DNA of 64,000 bases from Arthrobacter sp. 131MFCol6.1 (GCF_000374925.1 NZ_KB895555.1:23778-87777); one strand, 5' to 3'; positions 40,828 through 49,995 are shown, numbered from the stretch's first letter. Translations and numbers: made by a program. Notes: generated from the letters alone by a model not told the origin.

Positions 40828-42978
40828 CTACTGGGTGCGGTGCCGGCCGTGGGTGGCGATGTAGTCGGCAGCCGCGCGCTGCATCTTGCGCTGCTTGGCG
40901 AGCTGCCGGCGCAGTGCCGTGAGCTCCTCGGCAGCCCGGGCCTGTTCGGCGGCGATGGCACGCTGCTCGGCGGCCTGCTCGTGCACGGCGCGCAGCGCGT
41001 CCGCCAGCAGCAGCTGCTGCTCCGCGAGCAGCTGCTGGGTCTGGAGCATCACAGGTACGACGTCGGCGGCCTCGGGCCGGTCCTCGGCCACCAAGGTCCG
41101 GGTCCGCTGGCGGGCGCCGTCGGGGAAGCGGGATTCGGCGCGCTCCCGGCTGAGCACCTCGATGAATTCCCGGTCCAGGTCCACGATGCCGGTTCCGCCG
41201 GCGGACGGAGCTGCCACGGCGGCGTCGGTCCCGGTTTTGCCGGTGTTACGGGATTTCCCGGTGTTTCCGGTGTTACGGGTATTCCCGGTGTTTCCGGTGT
41301 TGCCGGTGTTGCCCGGCGTCGTGGCCGCGGCACCGGCCATAGCGAGATCCGGGGCGTCCCCTGCAAGTTCGGCGGGTTCCGGCCGAACGTCGACGGTGCG
41401 GCGCAGCGGGCGTTCCTTGATGAACAGGATGGCCACCAGCGCCACGAGGCCGACAACTGCAGAGATCAGGAAGACCTCGGCGATCGCGTCACCGTAGGCG
41501 GCCCGCATGATGTCGCGGATCGGTGCCGGCATGTCCTTGAGGTCCATGCTGGCCCCCGCGGATCCGGCCGGAACCTGGATCCCGGCGGACGCGAGCCCCT
41601 CCACGACGAGCTCCTTGACCCGGTTGCCCAGCACGGCGCCGAGGACCGAGACGCCGATCGCCCCGCCGACGGACCGGAAGAAGGCAACAGAGGCACTGGC
41701 CGTGCCGATGTCCTTGGCCTGGACGGTGTTCTGGACGGCGAGGACGAGGTTCTGCATCAGCAGGCCCAGGCCGACGCCGAGGATGGCGGTGTAGATACCG
41801 GTCAGCCACAGGTCAGTGGTGTGGTCCATGCTGCCGGCCAGGCCCAGGCCGCCGATCAGCAAGATGGCGCCGGCCACGAGGTACCGCTTCCACTTGCCGG
41901 TGCGGCTGATCAGCATGCCGGAGGCAACCGACCCGATCAGGTTGCCGGCGATCATGGGCAGCGTGAGCAGCCCGGCCTCGGTGGGGGTGGCGCCGCGTGC
42001 CACCTGGAAGTACTGGCCAAGGAAGGTCGAGGAGCCGAACATGCCCACGCCGACGGCCACCGAGGCGAGGATCGCGAGGGCGGTGGTCCGCTCCGAGATG
42101 ATCTTGAGCGGGATGATCGGCTGGGCGACCCGGGATTCCACCAGCACCAGCAGGCCCAGGAGCAAGACGCCGCCGCCCACCATGGCCACCGTCTGCCACG
42201 ACCACCAGTCGTAGTAGTCGGGGTTACCGGCGAAGGAGACCCAGATGAGCAGCAGGCTGACGCCGGAGGTCAACAGGATGGAGCCGAGCCAGTCGATCTT
42301 GGCGGGGCGCTTGACGTGCTGGATCTTCAGGGTGACCTGCAGCAGGATCAGCGCGACCACCGCGAGCGGGACGCAGACGAAGAAGGTCCAGCGCCACCCC
42401 AGCGGGCTGTCGACAATGAAGCCGCCGAGCAGCGGGCCGCCTGCCGTGCCCACGGCCATGACGCCGCCCATGTAACCGGAGTACTTTCCACGGTCACGCG
42501 GCGGGATCATGGAGCCGATGATGGCCTGGGCAAGGGCGGTGAGCCCGCCCATGGCGATGCCCTGGATGACACGGGCGGTCAGCAGCAGCGGGATGGTCTC
42601 GGACAGGCCGGCCATGACGGAGCCGGCCACGAAGATCACGATGCTCAGCTGGACGAGGACCTTCTTGTTGAAGAGGTCCGCGAGCTTGCCCCAGATCGGG
42701 GTGGTTGCCGCGTTGGCCAGGAGCGCGGCGGTGATCACCCAGGCGAAGTCCGTCTGGGTGCCCTTGAGCTCGGACATGATGGTGGGCAGCGCGTTGGCGA
42801 CGATCGTGCTGCTCAGGATGGCGGTGAAGAACGCCGCCAGCAGCCCGGTGAGCGCCTCCATGATCTGGCGGTGGGTCATCGCCACAGGTTCTGCGGCGGT
42901 CTGGGATGCGCGGGATGCCCCCTGCGCAAGGTCGGACGGGGCCGGGGACGGCCCTGTGGCGGCGGCGTGGCTAGCCAT
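40828..42978 (-). CDS. DHA2-family (EmrB/QacA) MFS drug efflux protein with long cytosolic tail
   Basis: A 716-residue, 14-helix efflux carrier. Family motifs include ALPTIMSELKGTQTDFAWVI near 70, GSMIPPRDRGKYSGYMGGVM near 140 and GPLLGGFIVDSPLGWRWTFF near 165. GAGGAG lies 9 nt before ATG 42978. After the last helix (about residue 545) an unusual 160-residue tail follows, with a run of Asn-Thr-Gly triplets from a 9-bp DNA repeat (about 41231-41315) and a Gln/Ala-rich coiled-coil-like segment. The MarR gene ends 4 bp upstream and probably represses the pair. Confidence 0.86.
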   Translation of the reverse strand: MASHAAATGPSPAPSDLAQGASRASQTAAEPVAMTHRQIMEALTGLLAAFFTAILSSTIVANALPTIMSELKGTQTDFAWVITAALLANAATTPIWGKLADLFNKKVLVQLSIVIFVAGSVMAGLSETIPLLLTARVIQGIAMGGLTALAQAIIGSMIPPRDRGKYSGYMGGVMAVGTAGGPLLGGFIVDSPLGWRWTFFVCVPLAVVALILLQVTLKIQHVKRPAKIDWLGSILLTSGVSLLLIWVSFAGNPDYYDWWSWQTVAMVGGGVLLLGLLVLVESRVAQPIIPLKIISERTTALAILASVAVGVGMFGSSTFLGQYFQVARGATPTEAGLLTLPMIAGNLIGSVASGMLISRTGKWKRYLVAGAILLIGGLGLAGSMDHTTDLWLTGIYTAILGVGLGLLMQNLVLAVQNTVQAKDIGTASASVAFFRSVGGAIGVSVLGAVLGNRVKELVVEGLASAGIQVPAGSAGASMDLKDMPAPIRDIMRAAYGDAIAEVFLISAVVGLVALVAILFIKERPLRRTVDVRPEPAELAGDAPDLAMAGAAATTPGNTGNTGNTGNTRNTGNTGKSRNTGKTGTDAAVAAPSAGGTGIVDLDREFIEVLSRERAESRFPDGARQRTRTLVAEDRPEAADVVPVMLQTQQLLAEQQLLLADALRAVHEQAAEQRAIAAEQARAAEELTALRRQLAKQRKMQRAAADYIATHGRHRTQ

Positions 42979-42982
42979 ATAT

Positions 42983-43468
42983 CTACTCCTCAACAATTTC
43001 GGTCGTCTTCGTGGGTCCGGCCGTCGTTGCCCGGGCTGAGGTCCTGAGGGACTCAGCAAGTTTTTCGAGGGTGCGCGCCGTCAATTCGACGTCGTCCTGG
43101 CTCCAGTCCCGCAACAGGTCCTGGATGGTGGCCGTCCGCTGGTCCTCGATGACACGCAACTTTTCCGTGCCGGCGGCGGACAGGGCGATCAGCTGCGCGC
43201 GGCCGTCTTCCGGGTCCGGCCGGCGGACCACATAGCCGTGCTCTTCGAGGTCGGCGATGTGCCGACTGAGGACCGGGGCGCTGACGCCGAGCCGCTCCGC
43301 AAGATGCGTGGCCCGGGATTCGCCCTCCCCCACAAAGCGCAGAACGCCCTGCAGCGCCACTCCGGTGTCCTGCCCGCGCAGGCTGGCGGCGGCAACGCAG
43401 CGGACCGCGCGCTGGAGGTCGAAGATCTGGTACACGAGTTTGGCTGCAGCGTTGGATTCAACTGACAT
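42983..43468 (-). CDS. MarR family transcriptional regulator
   Basis: A 161-residue MarR protein: ATHLAERLGVSAPVLSRHIA is the recognition-helix region near residue 65, followed by the wing YVVRRPDPEDGRAQLIALSA. GAGGGG lies about 9 nt before ATG 43468. It is translated just ahead of the DHA2 efflux gene and probably represses it until a toxic ligand binds. A palindrome TTGCCCAAGGCAA lies 21-33 bp upstream. Confidence 0.88.
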   Translation of the reverse strand: MSVESNAAAKLVYQIFDLQRAVRCVAAASLRGQDTGVALQGVLRFVGEGESRATHLAERLGVSAPVLSRHIADLEEHGYVVRRPDPEDGRAQLIALSAAGTEKLRVIEDQRTATIQDLLRDWSQDDVELTARTLEKLAESLRTSARATTAGPTKTTEIVEE

Positions 43469-43488
43469 GATGGACACCCCTCTTTTGT

Positions 43489-43501
43489 TTGCCCAAGGCA
43501 A
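43489..43501. promoter_or_regulatory. Candidate MarR operator
   Basis: TTGCC-CAA-GGCAA is a perfect 5-3-5 palindrome between the likely promoter (AT-rich 43500-43535) and the MarR start. Size and position suit autorepression by a MarR dimer. Confidence 0.4.
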
Positions 43502-43585
43502 CTATATACGAAATTGGTTACTTCGGGAAACTAACTCTCTCGTGGGAGGTGCCGCGCGGCTCCTAAAGGGCGCTTAAATGCCGAA

Positions 43586-43640
43586 CGCGGACCGGCCGGG
43601 CCTGCCCCTCGCGTGAGGGGCAGACCCGGCCGGGTCCGCG
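43586..43640 (-). terminator. Strong 25-bp GC hairpin terminator
   Basis: Left arm 43586-43610 and right arm 43615-43640 pair over about 25 bp with one bulge and one G-U pair around the GCGT loop. It lies downstream of the TPP-enzyme stop (43702) and upstream of the marR promoter. A terminator for the agmatinase operon fits, although no U-run follows. Confidence 0.6.
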
Positions 43641-43648
43641 CTGTGCAG

Positions 43649-43676
43649 TGCTGTTACTGAAGTGCTGTTACTGAAG
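43649..43676. repeat. 14-bp tandem duplication
   Basis: TGCTGTTACTGAAG occurs twice in tandem between the hairpin and the TPP-enzyme stop. A third partial TGCTG follows. Probably slippage in noncoding DNA. Confidence 0.7.
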
Positions 43677-43701
43677 TGCTGCCGTGTTGTTGAGGTCCCG
43701 G

Positions 43702-45378
43702 CTACGTGGCCAGGTGGGTGGGGCCGAACATGTGGAGCAGGGTTTCGACGACGACGACGTTGGGGCCGTCCGCGGCGAAGCCCGCCCTCAGGGCGTCCCC
43801 GACGCCCTCCGGGGCCACCCGGACGGCCGGGACGCCGAAGGACTCTGCCAGTTTGACGAAGTCGGGCCGGGCGAGCTCGGTGGCCGTGGCCTTGCCGAAG
43901 GCGCCCACCATGTATTCGCGCAGGATGCCGTAGCCGCCGTCGTCCACAATGAGCCAGGTGACCGGGACGTTGTGCTGCTTGGCGGTGGCGAGCTCGGAGA
44001 TGGAGTACATCGCCGAGCCGTCGCCGGAGACGGCCAGCACTCTGGCGTGTCCGGCAGCTGCGCCGGCGGAAGTGCCGGTGGTTTCGAGCCCGACGGCGCC
44101 GCCGATCGCCGCGGGGAAGCCGAAGCCCAGCCCGCCGGCGCCCTGCGCGGAGTGGAACTGGCCCTCGCGCGCATCCCAGCAGCTCCAGCCCCAGTAGGCC
44201 GAGATGGTCATGTCCCAGAACGTCTGCATGGCCGCGGGAACGGCCTCACGGATGTCGGCCATGAACTTCAGTTCCTTGCCGAGGTCCTGGGACTCGAGGC
44301 GGGCCTTGACCTTGGCCAGGGTGTCCTTGACGAGCACCTCGGGAGCCGTGCCGTGCCAGTCGGCGCGTTCGCCGTGCGGTTCGGTCAGGGCGGCGTCGAG
44401 CGCGGCTAGGGCCTGGCCGGCGTCCGCCCGGATGCCCAGACCCGGACGGTTGGACTCCAGGACGCGGGGTTCGGCGTCGATCTGGATGATCCTGCCGCGC
44501 GGTTCAAAGGTGAAGTAGTTGGAGGTGACCTCGCCCAGGGAGGAGCCAATGACGATCAGCACGTCGGCGTCCTCGAGCACCTCCGTCATGTACTGGTCCT
44601 CGATCCAGGACTGCAGCGAGAGCTCATGGTTCCAGGGGAACGCGCCGTTGCCGCCCGGGGTGCAGATCACCGGCGCCCGCAGCTTCTCCGCAATCGAGAG
44701 CAGCGACATTTCGGCCCGGCCGCGGCGGGTGCCGCCGCCGGCGATGATGGCGGGACGTTCCGCCGTCGAGAGCCATTTCACGGCTTCGCGGACCAGTTCC
44801 ACGCGGGGCGGGTTGTCGGCCGCTTCGGCGAGGGCGTCCTCCACGGGAGGCACCATGATGGGATCCAGCAGGACGTTCTGCGGGATTTCGAGCCACACGG
44901 GGCCCTGCGGCGAGGAGATCGCCTCGGTCCAGGCATCCTGGATGGCCGAGGGGATGCCGGAGGCGTGCTGGATCAGCCGCTGGGATTTGGTGACGTTCGC
45001 GGCCGAGGCCTTCTGGTCATCGAGCTGGTGCAGCATGCCCTTGCGCCGGGCGCCGAGGCCCTCGAGCGGGATCTGGCTGGCCACGACCACCATGGGAACG
45101 CCGGTGGCGTAGGCCTCCTGCAGCCCGGCCAGGGACGTCAGTGCGCCCGGACCGGTGGACAGGAACAGCACGCCGACCTCGCCTGTGGCGCGGGAGTAGC
45201 CGTCCGCGGCGAACGCCGAGTTGTTCTCGACCCGGGAGGAGACGAAGTGCAGGTTCCCGCGGCCCATCGCATCGAACAGGCCCAGGGCGTGCTGGCCCGG
45301 GATGCCGAAGACCGTCTTGGCGCCGAGCGCCTCAAGGGTCTCGACGACGAGGTCCCCGCCGTTGCGCACGCCGGTCAT
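43702..45378 (-). CDS. Thiamine pyrophosphate-dependent enzyme (acetolactate synthase-like)
   Basis: A 558-residue TPP enzyme. The N-terminal domain has FGIPGQHALGLFDAMGRGNL, and the activating Glu lies in SSRVENNSAFAADGYSRATG. The C-terminal TPP motif begins GDGSAMYSISELATAKQHNV and ends DDGGYGILREYM. It may act as a 2-keto acid decarboxylase, carboligase or oxidase. ATG 45378 overlaps the agmatinase-family stop by 4 bases. That pairing suggests it processes a 2-keto acid or aldehyde linked to guanidino-compound breakdown, not branched-chain amino acid synthesis. Substrate unknown. Confidence 0.83.
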   Translation of the reverse strand: MTGVRNGGDLVVETLEALGAKTVFGIPGQHALGLFDAMGRGNLHFVSSRVENNSAFAADGYSRATGEVGVLFLSTGPGALTSLAGLQEAYATGVPMVVVASQIPLEGLGARRKGMLHQLDDQKASAANVTKSQRLIQHASGIPSAIQDAWTEAISSPQGPVWLEIPQNVLLDPIMVPPVEDALAEAADNPPRVELVREAVKWLSTAERPAIIAGGGTRRGRAEMSLLSIAEKLRAPVICTPGGNGAFPWNHELSLQSWIEDQYMTEVLEDADVLIVIGSSLGEVTSNYFTFEPRGRIIQIDAEPRVLESNRPGLGIRADAGQALAALDAALTEPHGERADWHGTAPEVLVKDTLAKVKARLESQDLGKELKFMADIREAVPAAMQTFWDMTISAYWGWSCWDAREGQFHSAQGAGGLGFGFPAAIGGAVGLETTGTSAGAAAGHARVLAVSGDGSAMYSISELATAKQHNVPVTWLIVDDGGYGILREYMVGAFGKATATELARPDFVKLAESFGVPAVRVAPEGVGDALRAGFAADGPNVVVVETLLHMFGPTHLAT

Positions 45379-46499
45379 CGTGATGCCACCGGCGAAGCCA
45401 CCGGGGAGCCGAAGCCGGCGGTGCGGCGGGATTCCTGGCCGAGGGCTTGGGCCGCGTAGCCGTTCGGGGCGCCGAAGCGGTCCCCTTCGACGGCGCGGTC
45501 CGCCATCAGCGTCACGAGTTCGTAGGCGACGTGGCTTGCCGCCACGCCGGTGATCTCGGCATGGTCGTACGCCGGGGCAACCTCGACGACGTCGGCACCG
45601 ACGAGGTTCATGCCGCGGAACCCGCGGATGATTTCCAGCAGCTCGCGGCTCGTGATGCCGCCGGCTTCCGGCGTGCCGGTGCCCGGGGCGTGCGCGGGGT
45701 CAAGGACGTCGATGTCCACCGAAATATAGAGCGGGCGGTTGCCGATCCGGTCCCGGACCTTGGCGACCGTCTCCAGGACGCCCTGGTAGTAGACGTCGGC
45801 GGAGGTGACGATGCCGAAGCCGAAGCGGTGGTCGTCGTCGAGGTCCTTCTTGCCGTAGAGCGGGCCGCGGGTGCCGATGTGGCTGATGGCCTCGGTGTCC
45901 AGGATGCCTTCCTCGACGGCGCGGCGGAAGGGTGTGCCGTGGGTGTACTCGGCGCCGAAGTAGGTGTCCCAGGTGTCCAGGTGCGCGTCGAAGTGCAGCA
46001 TGGCAATGGGCCCGCCGGCGCGCTCTGCGGCGGCGCGCAGCAGCGGCAGGGCGATGGTGTGGTCGCCGCCGAGGGTCACCAGCTTGCTGCCGGTCGCCGT
46101 CAGGTCCAGGGCATTCTGCTGGATGGTTTCGATGGCGTCGTTGATGTTGAAGGGGTTGACCGCCATGTCGCCGGCGTCGGCAACCTGGATGTTCTCGAAG
46201 GGGCTGACGTCCCACGCCGGGTTGTACGGGCGCAGCAGGCGGCTGGCCTCGCGGATGTGGTTGGCCCCGAAGCGGGCGCCGGGGCGGTAGGAGACGCCGG
46301 TGTCGAACGGCACGCCGACCACCGTGACGTCTGCCTTGGCCACCTGGTCCAGGCGCGGCAGGCGGGCATAGGTGGCAGCCCCGGCGTAGCGTGGGACGCG
46401 GGATGAATCGATGGGGCCAAGGTTGCCATTGGCCTCGATGCGCAGCTCTTCCAAAAGAAGCCTCTCCTTCGAGGATTGACCGACGGTTGTGACACCCAT
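45375..46499 (-). CDS. Agmatinase/guanidino-acid hydrolase family protein
   Basis: A 374-residue ureohydrolase. The binuclear Mn ligands are in GGDHTIALP, HFDAHLDTW and SVDIDVLDPAHAPGTGTPE. Such enzymes release urea from agmatine, guanidinobutyrate or related compounds. ATG 46499 and 46502 are tandem, and the exact one is uncertain. The 45-bp gap to glnK leaves little room for a promoter, so transcription may come partly from the nitrogen genes upstream. Operon with a TPP enzyme and nearness to amt-glnK indicate nitrogen scavenging. Confidence 0.88.
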   Translation of the reverse strand: MGVTTVGQSSKERLLLEELRIEANGNLGPIDSSRVPRYAGAATYARLPRLDQVAKADVTVVGVPFDTGVSYRPGARFGANHIREASRLLRPYNPAWDVSPFENIQVADAGDMAVNPFNINDAIETIQQNALDLTATGSKLVTLGGDHTIALPLLRAAAERAGGPIAMLHFDAHLDTWDTYFGAEYTHGTPFRRAVEEGILDTEAISHIGTRGPLYGKKDLDDDHRFGFGIVTSADVYYQGVLETVAKVRDRIGNRPLYISVDIDVLDPAHAPGTGTPEAGGITSRELLEIIRGFRGMNLVGADVVEVAPAYDHAEITGVAASHVAYELVTLMADRAVEGDRFGAPNGYAAQALGQESRRTAGFGSPVASPVASR

Positions 46500-46546
46500 C
46501 ATACACTCGAAGTTTCGTATTGCGCATCATTTGTTTACCAACGCTT

Positions 46547-46888
46547 TCACGCGATGGCCGAGGCGCCCCGCTCCCCTGTCCGGACGCGGACGGCGTCGCG
46601 TACCTCGATAATCCAGATCTTGCCGTCGCCGAAGCGGCCCGTGCGCCCGCCCTCTTCAACGGCCGCCATGACGGCGCCGAGGGCGTCCTCTTCGACCAGG
46701 ACCTCCAGCCGCACTTTGGGCAGCAGGTCCGAGCTGTATTCGGCGCCCCGGTACACCTCGGTATGGCCCCGCTGCCGGCCGTAGCCGCTGGCCTGGCTCA
46801 CGGTCAGGCCGTTGACCCCGGCCCGTTCCAGGGCCGCGCTGACGGCGGCGACCCGCTCCGGCCGAACAATGGCCGTGACGAGCTTCAT
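46547..46888 (-). CDS. glnK: P-II family nitrogen regulator
   Basis: A 113-residue PII protein: MKLVTAIVRPERVAAVSAAL at the start, the T-loop QRGHTEVYRGAEYSSDLLPK with the modifiable Tyr, and KIWIIEVRDAVRVRTGERG at the end. It senses 2-oxoglutarate and ATP/ADP and gates the ammonium channel. ATG 46888 overlaps the amt stop by 4 bases. In actinobacteria, the glnD uridylyl- or adenylyltransferase gene usually follows, but here an agmatinase-family gene does. Confidence 0.93.
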   Translation of the reverse strand: MKLVTAIVRPERVAAVSAALERAGVNGLTVSQASGYGRQRGHTEVYRGAEYSSDLLPKVRLEVLVEEDALGAVMAAVEEGGRTGRFGDGKIWIIEVRDAVRVRTGERGASAIA

Positions 46889-48324
46889 GACGACACCCTG
46901 CCGCGGACGGCCTCCCCTTCGGCCCCGGCCTGGGTCCCGGACTGGGCTTCGGCCTGGGTCCCGGCGTGGGCGTGGGCCGCGGCACCATCAGTCCGGGCAT
47001 GCGGGTCACCGGGGTGGAAGCTGCCGCCGACCATGAGGAGTTCGTACGCTGTTTCGGCGTGCTCCGTCACGTCAATGCCGGAGAGCTCGTCGGCCTCGGA
47101 AACGCGCATGCCGATGCTCTTGTGGATCGCGAAACCAATCAGCGTGGTCATGGCGGCGCTCCATGCCGTGACAATCAGGGCGGTAAGAATCTGTGGCCAG
47201 AACTGCGCCAGGCCACCGCCGTAGAAAAGTCCGCCGGCCGTCTTGGCGGACGGCAGTGCGAAGAATCCGAGGGCCAGGGTCCCCCACAGGCCGCCCACGA
47301 AGTGCACAGCCACGACGTCCAGGGAGTCGTCGAGCCCGATCTTGAACTTCAGCCCGACGGCGAGCGCGCAGACGGCTCCGGCGATTGTGCCGATCAGGAT
47401 TGCCCCGACAGGGTCGACGAACCCACAGGCCGGGGTCACTGCCACGAGTCCCGCGACGGCACCCGAGGCCGCTCCGAGCGAGGTGGCATGCCCGTCGCGC
47501 AGCCGCTCCACGAGCAGCCAGCCCAGCAGGGCGGCGCAGGTGGCAAGCAGCGTGTTCATCCAGGCCAGGGCGGCCGTGGCGTCGGCAGCGAGTTCCGAGC
47601 CCGCATTGAACCCGAACCAGCCGAACCAGAGCAGCCCTGCGCCGAGCATGACGAAAGGCAGGTTGTGCGGGCGGATGTTGGGGTCTTTCATGAAGCCGAG
47701 CCGCTTGCCCAGAACCACCGCCAGCATGAGCCCGGCTATGCCGGCGTTCATGTGGACCACCGTGCCGCCGGCGAAGTCGAGGGCTGAGATCTTGCTGCCA
47801 ATGATGCCGGTGGGCCCGAACAGGCCGCCGCCCCAGACCCAGTGCGCGATCGGCGCGTAGACGAGCGTGACCCAGAGGGCGGCAAAGAGCAGCCAGGGTC
47901 CAAACCTGACGCGCTCGGCCACCGCCCCACTGATCAGCGCGACAGTGATGATGGCGAACGTGGCCTGGAAGCCGACGAATATCATGTCCGGCAGTCCTGG
48001 CGCTTTGGTGCCGATGCTGGTGGTCAGCCCGCTCAGGCCGAAATTAGTGAAGGGATCCCCAACGAATCCGCCCAGCGCATCCGGGCCGAAGGCCAGTCCG
48101 TAGCCCCACAGGGCCCAGACGACGCCCACCACGCCCATGGCGCCGAAGCTCATCATCATGATGTTGAGGACGGACTTCATCCTGACGAGCCCGCCGTAGA
48201 AGAACGCAAGTCCGGGGGTCATCAGGAGGACCAGGGCGGAGGCCGTGAGCATCCACGCGGTCGATCCGGGGTCAAGGACCTGCGGATCTACTGCCATTCC
48301 TACTGCAAGCACAGAGAACTTCAT
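46885..48324 (-). CDS. amtB: Ammonium transporter (Amt family)
   Basis: A 479-residue, 11-helix channel: LLMTPGLAFFYGGLVRMKSV near residue 35 is the family hallmark, and conserved pore His residues lie in NAGIAGLMLA-adjacent VVHMNA and in VVAVHFVGGLWG. GAGGAAGG lies about 8 nt before ATG 48324. It moves ammonium across the membrane and is controlled by GlnK encoded just downstream. The cytosolic tail ends AEGEAVRGRVSS. Two possible GlnR-type sites lie upstream. Confidence 0.93.
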   Translation of the reverse strand: MKFSVLAVGMAVDPQVLDPGSTAWMLTASALVLLMTPGLAFFYGGLVRMKSVLNIMMMSFGAMGVVGVVWALWGYGLAFGPDALGGFVGDPFTNFGLSGLTTSIGTKAPGLPDMIFVGFQATFAIITVALISGAVAERVRFGPWLLFAALWVTLVYAPIAHWVWGGGLFGPTGIIGSKISALDFAGGTVVHMNAGIAGLMLAVVLGKRLGFMKDPNIRPHNLPFVMLGAGLLWFGWFGFNAGSELAADATAALAWMNTLLATCAALLGWLLVERLRDGHATSLGAASGAVAGLVAVTPACGFVDPVGAILIGTIAGAVCALAVGLKFKIGLDDSLDVVAVHFVGGLWGTLALGFFALPSAKTAGGLFYGGGLAQFWPQILTALIVTAWSAAMTTLIGFAIHKSIGMRVSEADELSGIDVTEHAETAYELLMVGGSFHPGDPHARTDGAAAHAHAGTQAEAQSGTQAGAEGEAVRGRVSS

Positions 48325-48454
48325 AGCGGGAGCCTTCCTCGAGTGCCGGCGCTCCGAGGGCGCCGATTCGGCGAGACCATGTCACCTTGGGACTGTTGTA
48401 CGTCCCCCCGCGGATGACGCTACCCACGGCGTGTTTCGGGAAGGCTTTCCGATT

Positions 48455-48470
48455 CTTGCCGGCACGTTAC
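48455..48470. promoter_or_regulatory. Candidate GlnR-like site, proximal
   Basis: On the minus strand GTAAC-GTGCCG-GCAAG fits GTNAC-N6-GNAAC, the actinobacterial GlnR pattern, with one mismatch. It lies about 130-145 bp upstream of the amtB start. Confidence 0.35.
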
Positions 48471-48498
48471 GCGGCGACTCTGGGCATTAATTTGCCGT

Positions 48499-48523
48499 TT
48501 CCGGCAGATTGCCGGAATGTGAC
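48499..48523. promoter_or_regulatory. Candidate distal GlnR-like site overlapping a palindrome
   Basis: Minus-strand GTCAC-ATTCCG-GCAAT (48508-48523) fits the GlnR pattern with one mismatch. It overlaps TTCCGGCA-GAT-TGCCGGAA (48499-48517), a perfect inverted repeat that could be a hairpin or a separate operator. Confidence 0.35.
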
Positions 48524-48548
48524 GTACATCTCACCAAGGCCCTGGGGG

Positions 48549-49319
48549 TCAGTTGTACTTGAGAGTGAGCAGCAGGCGCTTGAGCTGGATGTACTGCTCC
48601 GTGGTCATCCAGGCCTTGGCGGCGTCGACGGAGGCAAACGCCGGGCTGCCGAAGAGCACCTTGGCTTCCGCCCCGCCGTTGGCGAAGCTGACATAGGCGG
48701 AGCCGGAGTCAGCGACCCCGGGCGCGAAGTCGCGTTCCTTGCGGACGCTCATGTGGAAATCGGACTGGTCAGCAATGGAATCGAACGCGAAGCCGAAGGC
48801 CAGCTGTTCACCGTCCACATCCTTTAGCCCCGGCACCGGAGCGGTGTCCAGCACGGTACGGGCCACCGGGCCGGAGGCGTTGCTGGCGCTGGTGCTGCTG
48901 ATGATGGAAGCCAGTTCGTTGCCGGTGGCGTCGGCGATGACCGCCTGCACGCCCCGCAGCTTGGCGGCGTCCTCGGGCGAGCCCACCAACCGGATGGACC
49001 AGCCGCTCGGGTAGGAGAAGGAAAGGTGCCCGTCGGGGAAAGTGAAGGTTTTCACGCCGGCCACGGCACTGGCCGTCGGCGTGGCCGGGGCGGGGGTGCC
49101 GGAGGCGCTGGAGGTCGGCGCGGGCGTGGCCGAAGCGGCGGTGGACGCGGTTGTGGCGGCCGGGCCGGATTCCTGCTGCGCCGGGGCCGCAGTTTCACTG
49201 GCGGGGCCGCTTGCCGTTTCGCCGGCACGCTGGCCCGCTGCGGCGCAGGAGCTAAGGCCAAGGGCAACCGCGAGCGCGGCGGCCAGGGCCAGGGACAGAA
49301 AGACGTTGTTGCGGTTCAT
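48549..49319 (-). CDS. Putative lipoprotein
   Basis: A 256-residue protein from ATG 49319 (MNRNNVFLSLALAAALAVAL), with GGGGGAT at the proper distance and a lipobox LGLSSC. A 75-residue Ala/Ser/Thr/Pro-rich linker precedes a compact domain with FPDGHLSFSYPSGWSIRLVG and a C-terminus ending RLLLTLKYN. The domain resembles PsbP/Mog1-like folds often found in surface lipoproteins, without a known role. The open frame starting at 49394 lacks a matching signal and is rejected. Confidence 0.72.
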   Translation of the reverse strand: MNRNNVFLSLALAAALAVALGLSSCAAAGQRAGETASGPASETAAPAQQESGPAATTASTAASATPAPTSSASGTPAPATPTASAVAGVKTFTFPDGHLSFSYPSGWSIRLVGSPEDAAKLRGVQAVIADATGNELASIISSTSASNASGPVARTVLDTAPVPGLKDVDGEQLAFGFAFDSIADQSDFHMSVRKERDFAPGVADSGSAYVSFANGGAEAKVLFGSPAFASVDAAKAWMTTEQYIQLKRLLLTLKYN

Positions 49320-49419
49320 GGATCCCCCAGTTGATGACGCGAGCGGCTTGCGCCCGTCCTGTGGTGCCGGATTGCGCCGTGTGGATACGTTCATGGTGGT
49401 TATTGTTGCGGTCCTGACC

Positions 49420-49995
49420 TCAGCGGCTGGCGGCGGGTACCAGCACCCACAGCACCTCGACGGCGTCGTCGGTGGGATTGACCCAGGTGTGGGGTTCCCG
49501 GCCGGGGAACGTTACAGTGTCTCCGGTGCTGAGCTCGAATTCCTCATTCGTGAGGATCAGGCGGATGCTCCCCTTGACCACATGCAGGACATCGACATCG
49601 CAGTCCACAGCATAGAGTTCGGACTCGCCGCGCCCGCGCGGCTCGATCACGGCCTGGATGATCTGGACGCGGCGCTCGGACCGGGCGGTCAGCAGCCGCT
49701 CGACGATCCCCTCGCCGCCGAGGGAGATCCGAGGACCCTCATTCTGCTTCGTGAGGTGCGTTTCGGGGGCGGCAAAGAGGTCGCCAATGGAGATGGACAG
49801 AACCTGGCACAGCGTTACCAGGGAGGCAACCGAGGGCGAGGTCAGGTCCCGCTCGACCCGGCTGAGGAATCCCTTGGTGAGTCCGGTGGCGTCTGCGACC
49901 TGTTCAATGGTGAGCCGCTGGGACTGCCGGGCGGCGCGGATCCGCGAACCGATGGCAACGGGAACATTGCTCGGTTCAACTGGTAGTGCCTTCAT
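49420..49995 (-). CDS. XRE-family regulator with C-terminal cupin domain
   Basis: A 191-residue regulator: an N-terminal helix-turn-helix (RIRAARQSQRLTIEQVADAT, then LTKGFLSRVERDLTSPSVAS) and a cupin with DVLHVVKGSIRLIL and GREPHTWVNPTDDAVEVLWV. This two-domain layout is shared by PuuR-type regulators of putrescine or related amine catabolism. It is divergent from the symporter at 50277, with half-sites midway, so it probably represses the symporter and itself. The nearby agmatinase operon may belong to the same regulon. Confidence 0.87.
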   Translation of the reverse strand: MKALPVEPSNVPVAIGSRIRAARQSQRLTIEQVADATGLTKGFLSRVERDLTSPSVASLVTLCQVLSISIGDLFAAPETHLTKQNEGPRISLGGEGIVERLLTARSERRVQIIQAVIEPRGRGESELYAVDCDVDVLHVVKGSIRLILTNEEFELSTGDTVTFPGREPHTWVNPTDDAVEVLWVLVPAASR

